This document shows, piece after piece, positions 9,201-16,728 of a stretch of 45,189 nucleotides of DNA. The position numbers and the translations under genes were made by a program. Below the pieces are notes generated by a model. That model searched no databases. It was not told the DNA's origin and saw nothing but the letters and a program-made list of their open reading frames with translations. Positions within the stretch are counted from its first letter, which is position 1. Each line of letters begins with the position of its first letter. Source of the stretch: Microcoleus sp. LEGE 07076 (GTDB lineage Bacteria; Cyanobacteriota; Cyanobacteriia; Cyanobacteriales; Microcoleaceae); the NCBI RefSeq assembly GCF_015207455.1, contig NZ_JADEWV010000030.1, positions 1 to 45,189 on the forward strand. Reading direction: 5' to 3'.

Positions 9201-10558
9201 GCATTTTCCTCCAAAAAAGGCTGGCCCTCTTCCTGCACCTTATGAGCTTTTCCTTTCCGCAAAGCCCGAATCGCCGGATTGTGAACCAACCGACTCAAAG
9301 CATTATCAACCGCCAAATTTGCTTGCGAAGCAATCAGCGTTTTCCCGCCCTGACGAGCAATCTGATAGCAAATCTCCGCAATCACCGTCGTTTTTCCTGT
9401 TCCCGGCGGGCCTTGAATCAAAATCAAATCCCGCGCCGAAAGCACCATTTCTACGGCGGCGAACTGGTCATCATTTGCATTGCGATTCAACAAATCTTTG
9501 CGATCCAACTTAATCAATTTATCGGGAATTCTCGCCTGGGAAGAGTCGAATAAAAAATCGCTCAAATAGGGATTTTGAGCGCGCCCGTCAGTCAGCATTT
9601 TTAAAGCTTTTTTCTTGCGTTCTATCTGGCTGATATCGCCCGCAGCCTCAAAATACAAAAAGCCTTGTTTGGGTAGTTGATATCTGTCGCCCGCCAAGCG
9701 AATTGCTAAATCAAAATCTATCTCAATTCGCAATTTACCGAGATCGAAGTCAATTTCAGCGATCCTTCCCAAAGTCTCCCCATCGCGCGAACTTCTGCTT
9801 CCGGGCGGCGAATCAAACAAGATAATTTCTTCATTTTTGGCTTTTTTCAGTCTGTCGCGAAAGTCGCCCAATTCTAAGGGATTTTCCTCGTAGCCGTCAA
9901 GAGTTGCCGAATTGCGATCGATTTCAAAAGTGACGGTTTTGAAGTTTGAACCGTAATTGTGAACTCTGAAAACTACGCAAAATTGACGCGCTTCGGCGAT
10001 GCGTTTTTCAACATTTAAGAAAGTGTGCCAAACTTTTAATTGTTCGGTAGTCGGTATGTGTCTGTCGTCCCAAAACGGTATTTGTTGGACGCGGGCGATC
10101 GACTTTGCAGGAATTGGCGAGCGACTTTTAGGCAAAAGTCGCAACTGAACCGGCAAAACATAGCCATCTTTTCTGCCTCTGGGAAGCGCCACCAAACCAG
10201 CATCCAGCAGTTTTAGGCCGCCGATTCCGTCTTCAGTGCGTACAGTTGCTAACAATCGCAAAGTGCGATCGGTTTTTTGCAACAATTGAGGTAATTCAAA
10301 ATTATCTCCATCCGTAGCAAGAATCAACTCCCAGATTTCTTCTTCAGAAAATCTTTCATTTACCTTTTGGCGGCGCACGTAGAAAAGACTGTGAGATTCG
10401 CCAGCTATCTCCGAGATCAGAAGTTGGGCACGATCTCTGCATTCCCAATCGCAATATTTCGCTAAAGCAGCTTCTCCTTCTATATCCCGAATAAACTTAT
10501 TAATTGTGCGATCGCCACTAAACTTATATCCCCAATCTTCTGCTACTAAAGATCGCAT
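6254..10558 (-). CDS. Large UPF1/DNA2-like superfamily 1 helicase
   Basis: 1434 residues, start ATG at 10558. The helicase core is split. Q-type motif NRNANDDQF (about 358-366), Walker A GPPGTGKTT (383-391) and motif Ia ASQANLAVDNAL come first. A region of about 600 residues rich in Gln, Glu and Leu (long coiled coils, about 450-1080) follows. Then come motif II IVDEVSKCTPPELL (about 1140), motif III GDHRQLPP (about 1168), TTQYRMHP (about 1222), DIFQGMERPVIIVST (about 1351) and NVAFSRAQELLVVVG (about 1385). These are the UPF1-like SF1 motifs, so 5'-to-3' unwinding of DNA or RNA is expected. The N-terminal 350 residues are not recognised. It heads a two-gene unit with the 311-residue protein. 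It could be a defence or repair helicase; no nuclease domain is visible. Confidence 0.92.
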   Translation of the reverse strand: MRSLVAEDWGYKFSGDRTINKFIRDIEGEAALAKYCDWECRDRAQLLISEIAGESHSLFYVRRQKVNERFSEEEIWELILATDGDNFELPQLLQKTDRTLRLLATVRTEDGIGGLKLLDAGLVALPRGRKDGYVLPVQLRLLPKSRSPIPAKSIARVQQIPFWDDRHIPTTEQLKVWHTFLNVEKRIAEARQFCVVFRVHNYGSNFKTVTFEIDRNSATLDGYEENPLELGDFRDRLKKAKNEEIILFDSPPGSRSSRDGETLGRIAEIDFDLGKLRIEIDFDLAIRLAGDRYQLPKQGFLYFEAAGDISQIERKKKALKMLTDGRAQNPYLSDFLFDSSQARIPDKLIKLDRKDLLNRNANDDQFAAVEMVLSARDLILIQGPPGTGKTTVIAEICYQIARQGGKTLIASQANLAVDNALSRLVHNPAIRALRKGKAHKVQEEGQPFLEENAIGTWLQNTAADCEQKLLQRQINVTSLRQLLAQSQRFAAYFVAEQAFFKQLKHLHETRANLEEKLSEVTADYQKKVTEKSEAESVFAGLNNLLAAPEVEWESSEVAEFMPKLKPYSEGNVLVENFMANVRICVNHAIQIGWDRPMCGAFGIAVWLRETVAAQILEFKTAFDRAEEVCQAMSAVAESLRVSRQLSDAVNQLQLGDLQNQTHRHNLEQKIKNLELRKAEIAAVVVSVAEWIETADATLDTVVKSCCETGAMLTDEMVELPPGLLKIARSLKLPIVPPKCKVNLPDLERLQKAISHEANGGFKDIQGQQFRFSEFLHLNLNQTPLVLVAGDRAQWQQLAKEFASYNQVSPSQRKFIIEKAVTFLGSIQQFYSESLQPNQIQATCDRLVKELLHSILANARQCILPLKTETEQQLIKQQQLLDKIGQTLNQQQISAVQIQVETAQQEANLKISEVTNLLQAIVAQPNLPEKLQILAEQYLAQKSNIWENPQHFVKQVEAGKISAIQLEKSIADLDPFGVLENIKSCIDEHLSPLQIAAASLEQQLAQLQTELSEITAQLQQQQPTAELIVERNWWESEWQTIPEKYKPEVPTTGLFAVEFLRKIKRLFTNWQRELEREEIALNRSQNLVKDWIAKLRNPSEKDRSDLKQIYIDNANVIGITCVQAASFDFSKNFPSFDAVIVDEVSKCTPPELLIPALKGRKLVLVGDHRQLPPMFDRSTIDDIAEDIGCTGDELSFIKESLFKVLFESASDGIKKMLTTQYRMHPQIMGAINQFYQQKLNCGIQEADTRRAHNLEGKIIQKNNHILWVKTPVGQGFEEEKQGTSRLNVKEIDAIELLCEQMETAWRPKILEGEPPKEIGIITFYGAQLNAIKDRIEAEKFPSLSIRTGTVDIFQGMERPVIIVSTVCNNIRGDIGFAKEPERVNVAFSRAQELLVVVGCHDLFTQQTGTVGKMYQEVSKTVRHCGGFVDVSSVLN

Positions 10559-10905
10559 ATTTTGATTTCTGATTTTTGATTGGAGATTTTAGATTAGCAC
10601 ATCGCAACTTGTGCCGACACATTGGTGTCAACAACGAGCCTGAAACCCGTGATAAATCTCGCTTTTCGCTTAGTCTCGATCCCCCTCGCATCCCCCTTAA
10701 TAAGGGGGACTTTGATGACGCTCTTGTCCCCCCCTTATTAAGGGGGCTAGGGGGGATCGAGCCTAATCGTCAAAGAGCAGACCGGCACTACTTTTAACGT
10801 TAAGCGGACACAAATGATGCCGACACAACCGCTAAATCCCAAAAAAGATTCAAGCGTGCAGCGCACACCCTACAGCGATCTCATCAAAAAGTCTAGAATC
10901 AAAAG
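10559..10905. other. Intergenic region with a long inverted repeat
   Basis: 347 bp between the helicase start and the tRNA-His 3' end. It carries the inverted repeat at 10676-10760. No credible gene is present. The first ~100 bp upstream of the helicase start should include its promoter, but no clear boxes stand out. Confidence 0.6.
10676..10760. repeat. 85-bp inverted repeat with nested palindromes
   Basis: Two 35-bp arms (10676-10710 and 10726-10760) are near-perfect reverse complements separated by 15 bp. Each arm also contains its own palindrome, for example CCCCCTTAATAAGGGGG. Related C-run/G-run hairpins occur near 3781 and 19561. The transcript would fold into one long hairpin or two side-by-side ones. 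Confidence 0.85.
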
Positions 10906-10979
10906 GGCGAATGATGGGAATTGAACCCACGAATGGTGGTACCACAAACCACTGCCTTAACCACTTGGCTACACTCGCC
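10906..10979 (-). tRNA. trnH: tRNA-His (GTG)
   Basis: A complete cloverleaf reads on the minus strand. It has an 8-bp acceptor including the encoded G-1 paired with C73, which is the signature of tRNA-His. The D-stem is GCC/GGC, the anticodon stem-loop GTGGT-TTGTGGT-ACCAC has anticodon GTG, and the T-arm is GTGGG-TTCAATT-CCCAT. One G-T wobble is present in the acceptor. CCA is not encoded, so the end must be added by the nucleotidyltransferase. Confidence 0.97.
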
Positions 10980-11130
10980 ATAACTTTTGTAAGTATAGCA
11001 CTGTATTTCAGCAAATGTCTAGAGGTAAAGCCAAAAAAATTTGATTTTTTTTTTCAGAGTCCCCGAACCGGACAGATATACTGTGCCTCAAATCCCAGGC
11101 ACAGCAAGAGTTTAGCACAATTTTCCGTTT

Positions 11131-11161
11131 CGGCGATCCTCTGCGAGGGCTCCGCCAACGG
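11131..11161 (+). repeat. Small dispersed repeat (GATCCTCTGCGAGGGC type)
   Basis: Matches the in-gene copy at 5917-5947 except for about three bases (core GATCCTCTGCGAGGGCTCCG). Confidence 0.7.
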
Positions 11162-11387
11162 CAAATATCCCCCGCCCCAGCAGCGTCCCGATTCGACCCA
11201 GCACATTAAAATAGACACACATCTCGGACTGCATCATATCGTTTCTGGTTGCATCGGAATCATAAAATCTAGTCAACAGTCAACACTCAACCATTCAGTT
11301 TTTCGACGCGCCCGTAAACAGTCAACAGTCATGTATGAGTGCAACCGGAATTGATATCACTTGTCAACCCTCCCTCTCTTCCCTCTT

Positions 11388-11419
11388 CCTTTGCGCCCTT
11401 TGCGTCTTCGCGGTTCGTT
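11388..11419 (-). repeat. AACC-(A/G)CAGAG dispersed repeat, reverse copy
   Basis: The reverse complement begins AACGAACCGCGAAGACGCAA. It belongs to the same loose family as 14754-14780 (AACCGCAGAGGCACAGCAGA) and 27194-27230 (AACCACAGAGAGCGCAGAGA), purine-rich tracts common between cyanobacterial genes. Confidence 0.55.
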
Positions 11420-11465
11420 AAAAAAAGTCTTCTAGGCAATCTAAAATCTCAAATCCAAAATCAAT

Positions 11466-13001
11466 ATGACTTACTGTCTCAATCCAGAATGTCAAAATCC
11501 CGAAAACCCCAGCACCGCAGAACTGTGCTTGAACTGCGGCTCAAACCTGTTGCTAAGACAGCGATATCGCCCGATTCAACTATTAGGTAGAGGTGGATTT
11601 GGCAAAACTTTCTTAGCAATTGATGAAGACATCCCATCCCAACCCCGCTGTGCAGTCAAGCAATTTCATTTTTACGATCCAGACCCAGAAAATATCAAAA
11701 AAGCCATTGAATTATTTCACCTAGAAGCAGTGCGTTTAGACGATTTAAAACATTCGCAAATTCCCAAATTGTTAGCTTTTTTTGAGCAAAAAAAGCATAT
11801 TTATTTAGTTCAAGAATTTATAGAAGGGAGGAATCTCAAACAAGAATTATCGGAAGGTGTATACAATGAAAATAAAATTTGGCAACTGCTGCAAGACTTA
11901 TTGCCCGTGCTCCAATTTATCCACAACAAACGTGTTATTCACCGCGACATCAAACCAGAAAATATTATCCGCCGCCAGTCGGACAACAAATTCGTATTGA
12001 TCGATTTCGGGATTGCCAAACTGCTGACTGATTCAGCTTTACTGCGTTCGGCAACGCTCATCGGCAGTAAAGATTACGTAGCTCCCGAACAAATGCGCGG
12101 CAAAGTATTTCCTGCTAGCGACCTTTACAGTTTAGGTGTTACTTGCATTCGCCTGATGACGCAAGTTCCCCCTTTGGATATGTACGACTGCCACAGCGAG
12201 TGCTGGTGGTGGCGCGACTTTCTCCCAAAAGGCACGATTATCAGCAGCAAATTAGGTCAAGTTTTAGATAGATTGCTGCAAACTCATCTCAGTCAGCGGT
12301 ACCCTTTGGCTGAGGAAGTTTTGGCAGATATCAATGCAGCTTTAGATAGTCGCCAGCCAAATTTTGTTGCGATCGAAAAGCCGATCGCTCCGACTCTCAA
12401 TAATCCCGATAATTCGTCTAATTTCAACGCCTCACCAACTCCTGATGTTCCGATTTCTCCGACAAATCCTGCTTTTTGTTTGACAAACAATTCTGCTGCA
12501 AGTTCTTCCTTATCTGTTACTTCAAATCTCGAACCGACAATCATTTCTGCGGTGGGAGTTGATTATACCAAACTGCGGGATTTTTTGTCAAACAAAAAGT
12601 GGAAAGAAGCCGATCGCGAAACTTGGACAGTGATGTGTGAGTCTCTCTCGCTGGAACCGGAAACTCAGCTAGAAATCAGCCAAATTTACCAGCTAGCTTG
12701 CCCGGATTTGCAAACAGTCGATCGACTTTGGCTGTACTACAGTCAAGCTCGGTTTGGCTTCAGCGTCCAAAAGCAGATTTACGAAAGCGTCAAGGGAGAT
12801 TATATCAGATTTTGCGATCGGGTAAACTGGCCTACATACAACTCTGCTACTGCTTCACGACAAATTAAATTTACTCGTCAAGCACCAATCGGACACCTTC
12901 CCTCTCGCAGTTGGGTTGGCGGTCTTCGGTGGCTGCGGCACCTCGATGCCCTGTCAGCAAAATTAAGCGAGTGCGACAATAATGCTGCTGCTAAATTGTA
13001 A
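11466..13001 (+). CDS. Zinc-ribbon Ser/Thr protein kinase fused to a GUN4 domain
   Basis: 511 residues with three parts. A four-Cys ribbon (C4, C9, C21, C24: YCLNPEC...LCLNCG) is followed by a full Hanks kinase, with LLGRGGFGKT (about 38-47), HRDIKPEN in the catalytic loop, DFGIAK, and APEQ in the activation segment. After a Ser/Pro/Asn-rich linker (about 300-360) there is a GUN4-like domain (about 364-505) with DYTKLRDFLSNKKWKEADRE, FGFSVQKQIYESV and the closing APIGHLP. GUN4 binds protoporphyrin IX and Mg-protoporphyrin and stimulates Mg-chelatase. A kinase-GUN4 fusion therefore suggests a kinase tuned by tetrapyrrole level (inference). Siroheme genes lie 1-3 kb downstream on the same strand. 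The start is the ATG at 11466; no strong ribosome site is seen. Confidence 0.94.
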   Translation: MTYCLNPECQNPENPSTAELCLNCGSNLLLRQRYRPIQLLGRGGFGKTFLAIDEDIPSQPRCAVKQFHFYDPDPENIKKAIELFHLEAVRLDDLKHSQIPKLLAFFEQKKHIYLVQEFIEGRNLKQELSEGVYNENKIWQLLQDLLPVLQFIHNKRVIHRDIKPENIIRRQSDNKFVLIDFGIAKLLTDSALLRSATLIGSKDYVAPEQMRGKVFPASDLYSLGVTCIRLMTQVPPLDMYDCHSECWWWRDFLPKGTIISSKLGQVLDRLLQTHLSQRYPLAEEVLADINAALDSRQPNFVAIEKPIAPTLNNPDNSSNFNASPTPDVPISPTNPAFCLTNNSAASSSLSVTSNLEPTIISAVGVDYTKLRDFLSNKKWKEADRETWTVMCESLSLEPETQLEISQIYQLACPDLQTVDRLWLYYSQARFGFSVQKQIYESVKGDYIRFCDRVNWPTYNSATASRQIKFTRQAPIGHLPSRSWVGGLRWLRHLDALSAKLSECDNNAAAKL

Positions 13002-13194
13002 TTTTCGGTCTGATAAGTAATTAAAAATTTTAATTTAAACTCTACCTGAAAGCAGAGAAATTTGTCCCGCTATCTGTATCTAGCGACCGAGGTTCAGCGC
13101 GATCGCTTATCGCACAATAGGTTCAGAAGGCGAACACAGAATAAGTCGGCAATCACACGACTTTAACAACAGAAGTATACAGAGGTACCGATCC

Positions 13195-13878
13195 ATGTTT
13201 TTTCACAAAAAACAATTAATGTCTGCGGTGACAGTAGACGAAGCCAACCCCCGCTTTGCTCAATTGCTCCTCGAACAGTTTGGCGGAGCAACCGGAGAAC
13301 TGACAGCAGCTTTGCAATACTGGGTGCAGTCTTTTCACTGTGAAAATGCAGAGATCAAAGATATGCTCCAAGATATTGCGATCGAAGAATTCAGCCACTT
13401 AGAAATGGTTGGCAAACTGATCGAAGCTCATACCAAAAACGTTGACCAAACAGAAGCTTACAAAAGCACTTTGTTTGCTATCAGAGGTGTAGGCCCGCAC
13501 TTGTTGGACAGCCAAGGTCAAGCTTGGAGTGCTGCTTATATCAACGAAGGCGGCGATGTCGTGCGCGATTTGCGCGCCAACATTGCTGCGGAAGCAGGAG
13601 CTCGCCAAACTTACGAAGAATTGATTAAATTAGCGCCGGATGCAGGAACCAAAAAGACGCTGCACTTTCTGCTGACTCGCGAAATTTCTCACACTCAGAT
13701 GTTTATGAATGCTCTGCAAGCTATGGGCAAACTTACCGATCCGATGTTCGGAAATATTAAGCCAGATTCAACAGTAGATTTGTTCTTTAACTTGTCTAGC
13801 GATGGCAAAGACGGAGCCACTGCTTTGAACTCTGAACCTACTTTCAAGTATATCGCAGATCCCGCTCCCCAAGGTTAA
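13195..13878 (+). CDS. Manganese catalase-family ferritin-like protein
   Basis: 227 residues of the ferritin-like four-helix fold. The dimetal ligands of Mn-catalases are at the expected places: E35 (GATGELTAALQYW), E65 and H68 (EEFSHLE), E133 (AAEAGARQTYE), and E163/H166 (REISHTQMF). The family disproportionates hydrogen peroxide in the cytoplasm. At 227 residues it lacks the longer C-terminal tail of the classical enzymes, as in CotJC-like members, so activity is likely but not proven. The ATG at 13195 has GAGG about 9 nt upstream. It is monocistronic, with 193 bp of upstream sequence and a clear terminator downstream. Confidence 0.92.
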   Translation: MFFHKKQLMSAVTVDEANPRFAQLLLEQFGGATGELTAALQYWVQSFHCENAEIKDMLQDIAIEEFSHLEMVGKLIEAHTKNVDQTEAYKSTLFAIRGVGPHLLDSQGQAWSAAYINEGGDVVRDLRANIAAEAGARQTYEELIKLAPDAGTKKTLHFLLTREISHTQMFMNALQAMGKLTDPMFGNIKPDSTVDLFFNLSSDGKDGATALNSEPTFKYIADPAPQG

Positions 13879-13898
13879 TTGCAAGATTGAGCAACTTA

Positions 13899-13948
13899 AT
13901 ATCCCCGATTTCTTAGAGAAGTCGGGGATATCGGCATTATGTTTTTTT
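13899..13948 (+). terminator. Rho-independent terminator after Mn-catalase gene
   Basis: A 10-bp perfect stem ATATCCCCGA/TCGGGGATAT (13899-13908 and 13922-13931), with a 13-nt loop. A short spacer is followed by TTTTTTT. Confidence 0.8.
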
Positions 13949-14015
13949 AGGAGTTTCGGCTCCCAGATGTTAGAATTATTCAACATCCCGATCGAACATT
14001 AACATCAAATCCCTA

Positions 14016-14753
14016 TTGAAATTGCGATCGACCTATTTATTAGTATCTCACGGCAGCCGGGACCCCAGACCCCAACGGGCTTTGGAAAACCTCGGTCAAC
14101 TGCTGTCTCAAAAATTAGCCGACTTCCCCGCAGTAGCAACCGCTACCCTAGAACTCGGCCCCGCCCCGCTGCACGCACAAATTTGCAGTTTTGGCGAACG
14201 TACCCTGTCCCTGGGGCTGACACAATTGCAAATCCTGCCCGTATTTTTATTGCCGGGAGTTCACGTCGCCGAAGACATACCGGCAGAGGTAGAAACTGCC
14301 CAAAAAACTTTTGGTTCCCAACTAAAAATTGAATTGCGCCCGCATTTAGGTTGCCAAGAAGCGGGCTTAACAAAATTGCTAAAAAGTCAGATGCAAGAAG
14401 TGGCTTTTCTTCCCAATTTGCTATTGCCAAAATGGATTTTACTATCTCACGGCAGTCGCCGTCCCGGAGGTAACTCGACAGTTGAGAAAATCGCCAGCAA
14501 ACTCGGTGTCGAGACGGCTTATTGGTCGGTAAAGCCGAGTTTGGAAACACAAATTGAGAATTTGGTTCGCGGTGGACAGCAGCAAATAGGAATTGTGCCA
14601 TACTTCTTATTTAATGGAGGCATTACAGATGCGATCGCCAAAAATGTCGCACAGCTAAAGCAGCAATTTCCGGCGGCAGAAATTAATCTGGCAAACCCTC
14701 TAGGCGCAAGTGTAGAATTAGCAGATTTAATTGGGAATTCAATTCAAAAATGA
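14016..14753 (+). CDS. Sirohydrochlorin chelatase (CbiX/SirB type)
   Basis: 245 residues with two tandem CbiX half-domains: LLVSHGSRDPRP at residues 8-19 and ILLSHGSRRPGG at about 141-152. Each carries the His used for metal chelation, and LPVFLLPGVHVAEDIP supplies a second His in the first half. The enzyme inserts Fe2+ (siroheme) or Co2+ into sirohydrochlorin. The adjacent CobA makes its substrate precursor, so siroheme for nitrite and sulfite reductases is the likely product. No ATG fits; TTG at 14016 (MKLRSTYLL) is the best start, with TTG 14022 as an alternative. The gap to cobA is 38 bp, so they form an operon. Confidence 0.93.
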   Translation: MKLRSTYLLVSHGSRDPRPQRALENLGQLLSQKLADFPAVATATLELGPAPLHAQICSFGERTLSLGLTQLQILPVFLLPGVHVAEDIPAEVETAQKTFGSQLKIELRPHLGCQEAGLTKLLKSQMQEVAFLPNLLLPKWILLSHGSRRPGGNSTVEKIASKLGVETAYWSVKPSLETQIENLVRGGQQQIGIVPYFLFNGGITDAIAKNVAQLKQQFPAAEINLANPLGASVELADLIGNSIQK

Positions 14754-14780
14754 ACCGCAGAGGCACAGCAGAGGTAAAGG
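14754..14780 (+). repeat. AACCGCAGAGG dispersed repeat between cbiX and cobA
   Basis: AACCGCAGAGGCACAGCAGA belongs to the same purine-rich family as 27194-27230 and, reversed, 11388-11419. It fills the whole gap between the two siroheme genes and mimics an N-terminal extension of cobA. Confidence 0.55.
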
Positions 14781-14791
14781 AAGCCAGAAAA

Positions 14792-15574
14792 ATGTCTTTA
14801 GGCAAAGTGTATTTAGTAGGTGCGGGGCCCGGAGATCCGGGTTTGATGACCTTGAAGGGAAAAGCTTTGTTAGAGTGTGCGGATGTGGTGATTTACGACG
14901 CTTTAGTCGGCCCTCAAATTTTGGTAGCAATCAACCCGCAAGCAGAACGAATTGATGCTGGAAAACGGAAAGGCCGCCACTCGTTAATGCAGGACGAAAC
15001 AACTCAGTTATTGATCGAAAAAGCTCAAAATAATGCCATAGTTGTCCGTCTCAAAGGTGGCGATCCGTTTATCTTCGGGCGAGGCGGCGAAGAAATGGAA
15101 GAGTTGGTAAAAGCTGGAGTGTCTGTAGAAGTGGTTCCCGGTGTAACTTCTGGGATTGCAGCGCCTGCCTATGCGGGAATTCCTCTGACACACCGATCGT
15201 ACAGTTCATCTGTCACCTTTGTCACCGGTCACGAATCAGCGGGAAAATATCGGCCGGAAGTAAATTGGCAGGCGATCGCCCGCGGCTCCGAAACCATTGT
15301 AGTATACATGGGAATCCACAATTTGCCTCACATTATCGACCAGCTAACAGCAGCCGAATTGAGTACCCAAACCCCGGTAGCATTAGTGCGCTGGGGAACG
15401 CGGCCCGAACAAGAAGAATTGATCGGAACTTTGGGTACAATTGTAGAGCAAGTTGAGGCGACTGGATTTGCAGCACCGGCGATCGCGGTAATCGGAAATG
15501 TCGTCAATTTGCACTCGCTCTTGTCTGGCTGTCGGCCTGTTTATCAAACTCCGGACTTAGGCATCGGAGGCTAG
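14792..15574 (+). CDS. cobA: Uroporphyrinogen-III C-methyltransferase
   Basis: 260 residues. It transfers two methyl groups from S-adenosylmethionine to uroporphyrinogen III, giving precorrin-2 for siroheme. Motifs: [18 protein letters not shown] (N-terminal SAM loop), [38 protein letters not shown] and FVTGHE. The frame is open from an ATG at 14750, but those first 14 codons lie in the purine-rich dispersed repeat. [12 protein letters not shown] from 14792, with AAAGGAAG upstream, is the family-like start. Confidence 0.96.
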   Translation: MSLGKVYLVGAGPGDPGLMTLKGKALLECADVVIYDALVGPQILVAINPQAERIDAGKRKGRHSLMQDETTQLLIEKAQNNAIVVRLKGGDPFIFGRGGEEMEELVKAGVSVEVVPGVTSGIAAPAYAGIPLTHRSYSSSVTFVTGHESAGKYRPEVNWQAIARGSETIVVYMGIHNLPHIIDQLTAAELSTQTPVALVRWGTRPEQEELIGTLGTIVEQVEATGFAAPAIAVIGNVVNLHSLLSGCRPVYQTPDLGIGG

Positions 15575-15672
15575 AAACCCGGTTTCTACGAAATATTTGC
15601 TCTCCCCCCACCACAAATCTAGGAATCAACAGCCCAGTTTATGAAGTTGCAACTGCGTCTAGGAGGTATTTG

Positions 15673-16263
15673 ATGAGTTCCGAATTAGTTCCCCAAACAA
15701 CAAAGCCCCAACCTAGAGCAAATTCAGCTTTCAAGCAATTATGGTCAATGCACGCGGTGATGGCAACCTGTTATTTGCTGCTGCTTGTTGGGGGATTTTT
15801 GATGGTAAAAATGCCAGACAGTACACCATTGCAAGGCAACGCTTACAGCTTGCACAAATCGATTGGAGCGCTGACAATGGCCCTGCTAACTTGGCGGATT
15901 TTCATTTTGCAGCGGGTGTGGTGGCGCAAGTATACGCGCCGCCTTCCGAAGTTTACCAGTGAGTGGATTCGCACCTTTCTACTGCACGCGGCAATTTATT
16001 TGTTTATGGTAGCGGTTCCCCTGAGCGGATTTTTCCTCTCTAATTCCTACAAAAGCGGGAATGTGCCTTTTTTTTGGGTTGCAACTTTACCCGATATCTT
16101 TCCTAAAAATGCAGCGGTTGTAGATTTGGCAAGAAATATCCATTTCTGGATGGCTTATACTTTCCTAGCCTTTATTGTACTCCACGCGATCGACCAACGA
16201 AAATATGTGCGATCGCTCTGGAGGCGAACTACCCAAGCCCTAAAAAAAGCATCCCTGAGTTAA
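15673..16263 (+). CDS. Cytochrome b561/b6-type membrane haem protein
   Basis: 196 residues with four predicted membrane segments (about 25-45, 65-83, 102-122 and 150-170). His residues lie in or next to them: H27 (SMHAVMA), H62 (SLHKSIG), H105 (LLHAAIY), H151 (NIHFWMA) and H165 (VLHAIDQ). This is the bacterial cytochrome b561 pattern, in which haem b shuttles electrons across the membrane or from quinol. The electron donor and acceptor cannot be read here. ATG 15673 is chosen because a perfect AGGAGG sits 6 nt upstream; a TTG at 15670 is less likely. It follows cobA by 98 bp. Confidence 0.88.
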   Translation: MSSELVPQTTKPQPRANSAFKQLWSMHAVMATCYLLLLVGGFLMVKMPDSTPLQGNAYSLHKSIGALTMALLTWRIFILQRVWWRKYTRRLPKFTSEWIRTFLLHAAIYLFMVAVPLSGFFLSNSYKSGNVPFFWVATLPDIFPKNAAVVDLARNIHFWMAYTFLAFIVLHAIDQRKYVRSLWRRTTQALKKASLS

Positions 16264-16280
16264 CCTCTTTCATTAGTCAG

Positions 16281-16366
16281 TTGTTAGTTGTTAGTTGTTA
16301 GTTGTTAGTTGTTAGGGGCGGTGGATGGTGCGTGCGGGCCCTCAGTTGTTAGTTGTTAGTTGTTAT
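16281..16366. repeat. Heptanucleotide array (TTGTTAG)n
   Basis: Five exact TTGTTAG units occur at 16281-16315 and about three more at 16344-16366, separated by a 28-bp non-repeat segment. They are the mirror image of the array at 16699-16728. Confidence 0.9.
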
Positions 16367-16383
16367 AGCAATCCTAAGTGACT

Positions 16384-16481
16384 GCTCGTTACCAGGAAGA
16401 GCCTGGTAATGCAGATCCGGAGGCTCTGCCTCCTTTTATCTGGCAACTTACAGAAGAGAGGACTGTACGAGGTGTTTAAGT
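16384..16481 (-). repeat. Dispersed double-hairpin repeat A, copy 2 (inverted)
   Basis: The reverse complement matches 1494-1592 over about 98 bp, including both hairpins; one loop reads GGAAGAGCC instead of GGCAGAGCC. Confidence 0.85.
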
Positions 16482-16591
16482 ATAGCCTTTCAATCTCTCA
16501 TATGAGGTACTATCCGGGATAGGGCATAGGCCTCCGTGGCCAAACTGGGCATACCTCACCACGCTTGAGAACCGCTATATATCGACATCTT

Positions 16592-16699
16592 GGTAACATA
16601 CCTCCTTTATGATTCGGCGGTTGAAACCGCCATAAAGTCAAACAAAGTCTGCCTGCGCCGACTGGTTCATCAAGAGTATCCAAAACCCGGATTTGGTAT
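16592..16699 (+). repeat. MITE-like repeat B, degenerate copy
   Basis: Shares about three quarters of its bases with 28405-28512. It contains the stem GGCGGTTGAAACCGCC and keeps the right terminal sequence ACCCGGATTTGGTAT, while its left terminus is degraded. Confidence 0.8.
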
Positions 16700-16728
16700 A
16701 ACTAACAACTAACAACTGACAACTAATT
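16699..16728. repeat. Heptanucleotide array (AACTAAC)n at the PBP gene end
   Basis: The units are the reverse complement of the TTGTTAG array 330-420 bp upstream. The array reaches the stop codon of the PBP gene. Confidence 0.8.

Larger units (their letters stand above)
10980..11465. other. Intergenic region between tRNA-His and kinase-GUN4 gene
   Basis: 486 bp with no supported gene. It contains the small dispersed repeat at 11131-11161, AGTCAAC heptamers within 11271-11332, and the repeat CCTTTGCGCCCTTTGCGTCT at 11388-11419. The last belongs in reverse orientation to the family found at 14754 and 27194. Confidence 0.6.

Noticed and set aside
8984..9553. 189-codon frame on the plus strand inside the helicase gene
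   Set aside because: It is antisense to the Walker A region of the helicase, which has clear conserved motifs.
6254..13001. Mokosh-like helicase-kinase defence system formed by the SF1 helicase and the kinase-GUN4 gene
   Set aside because: The genes are divergent and separated by tRNA-His and about 900 bp, and the kinase is a typical four-Cys type with a GUN4 domain.
16281..16728. CRISPR array
   Set aside because: The repeats are 7-bp tandem units without spacers of constant length; no cas genes occur in the window.
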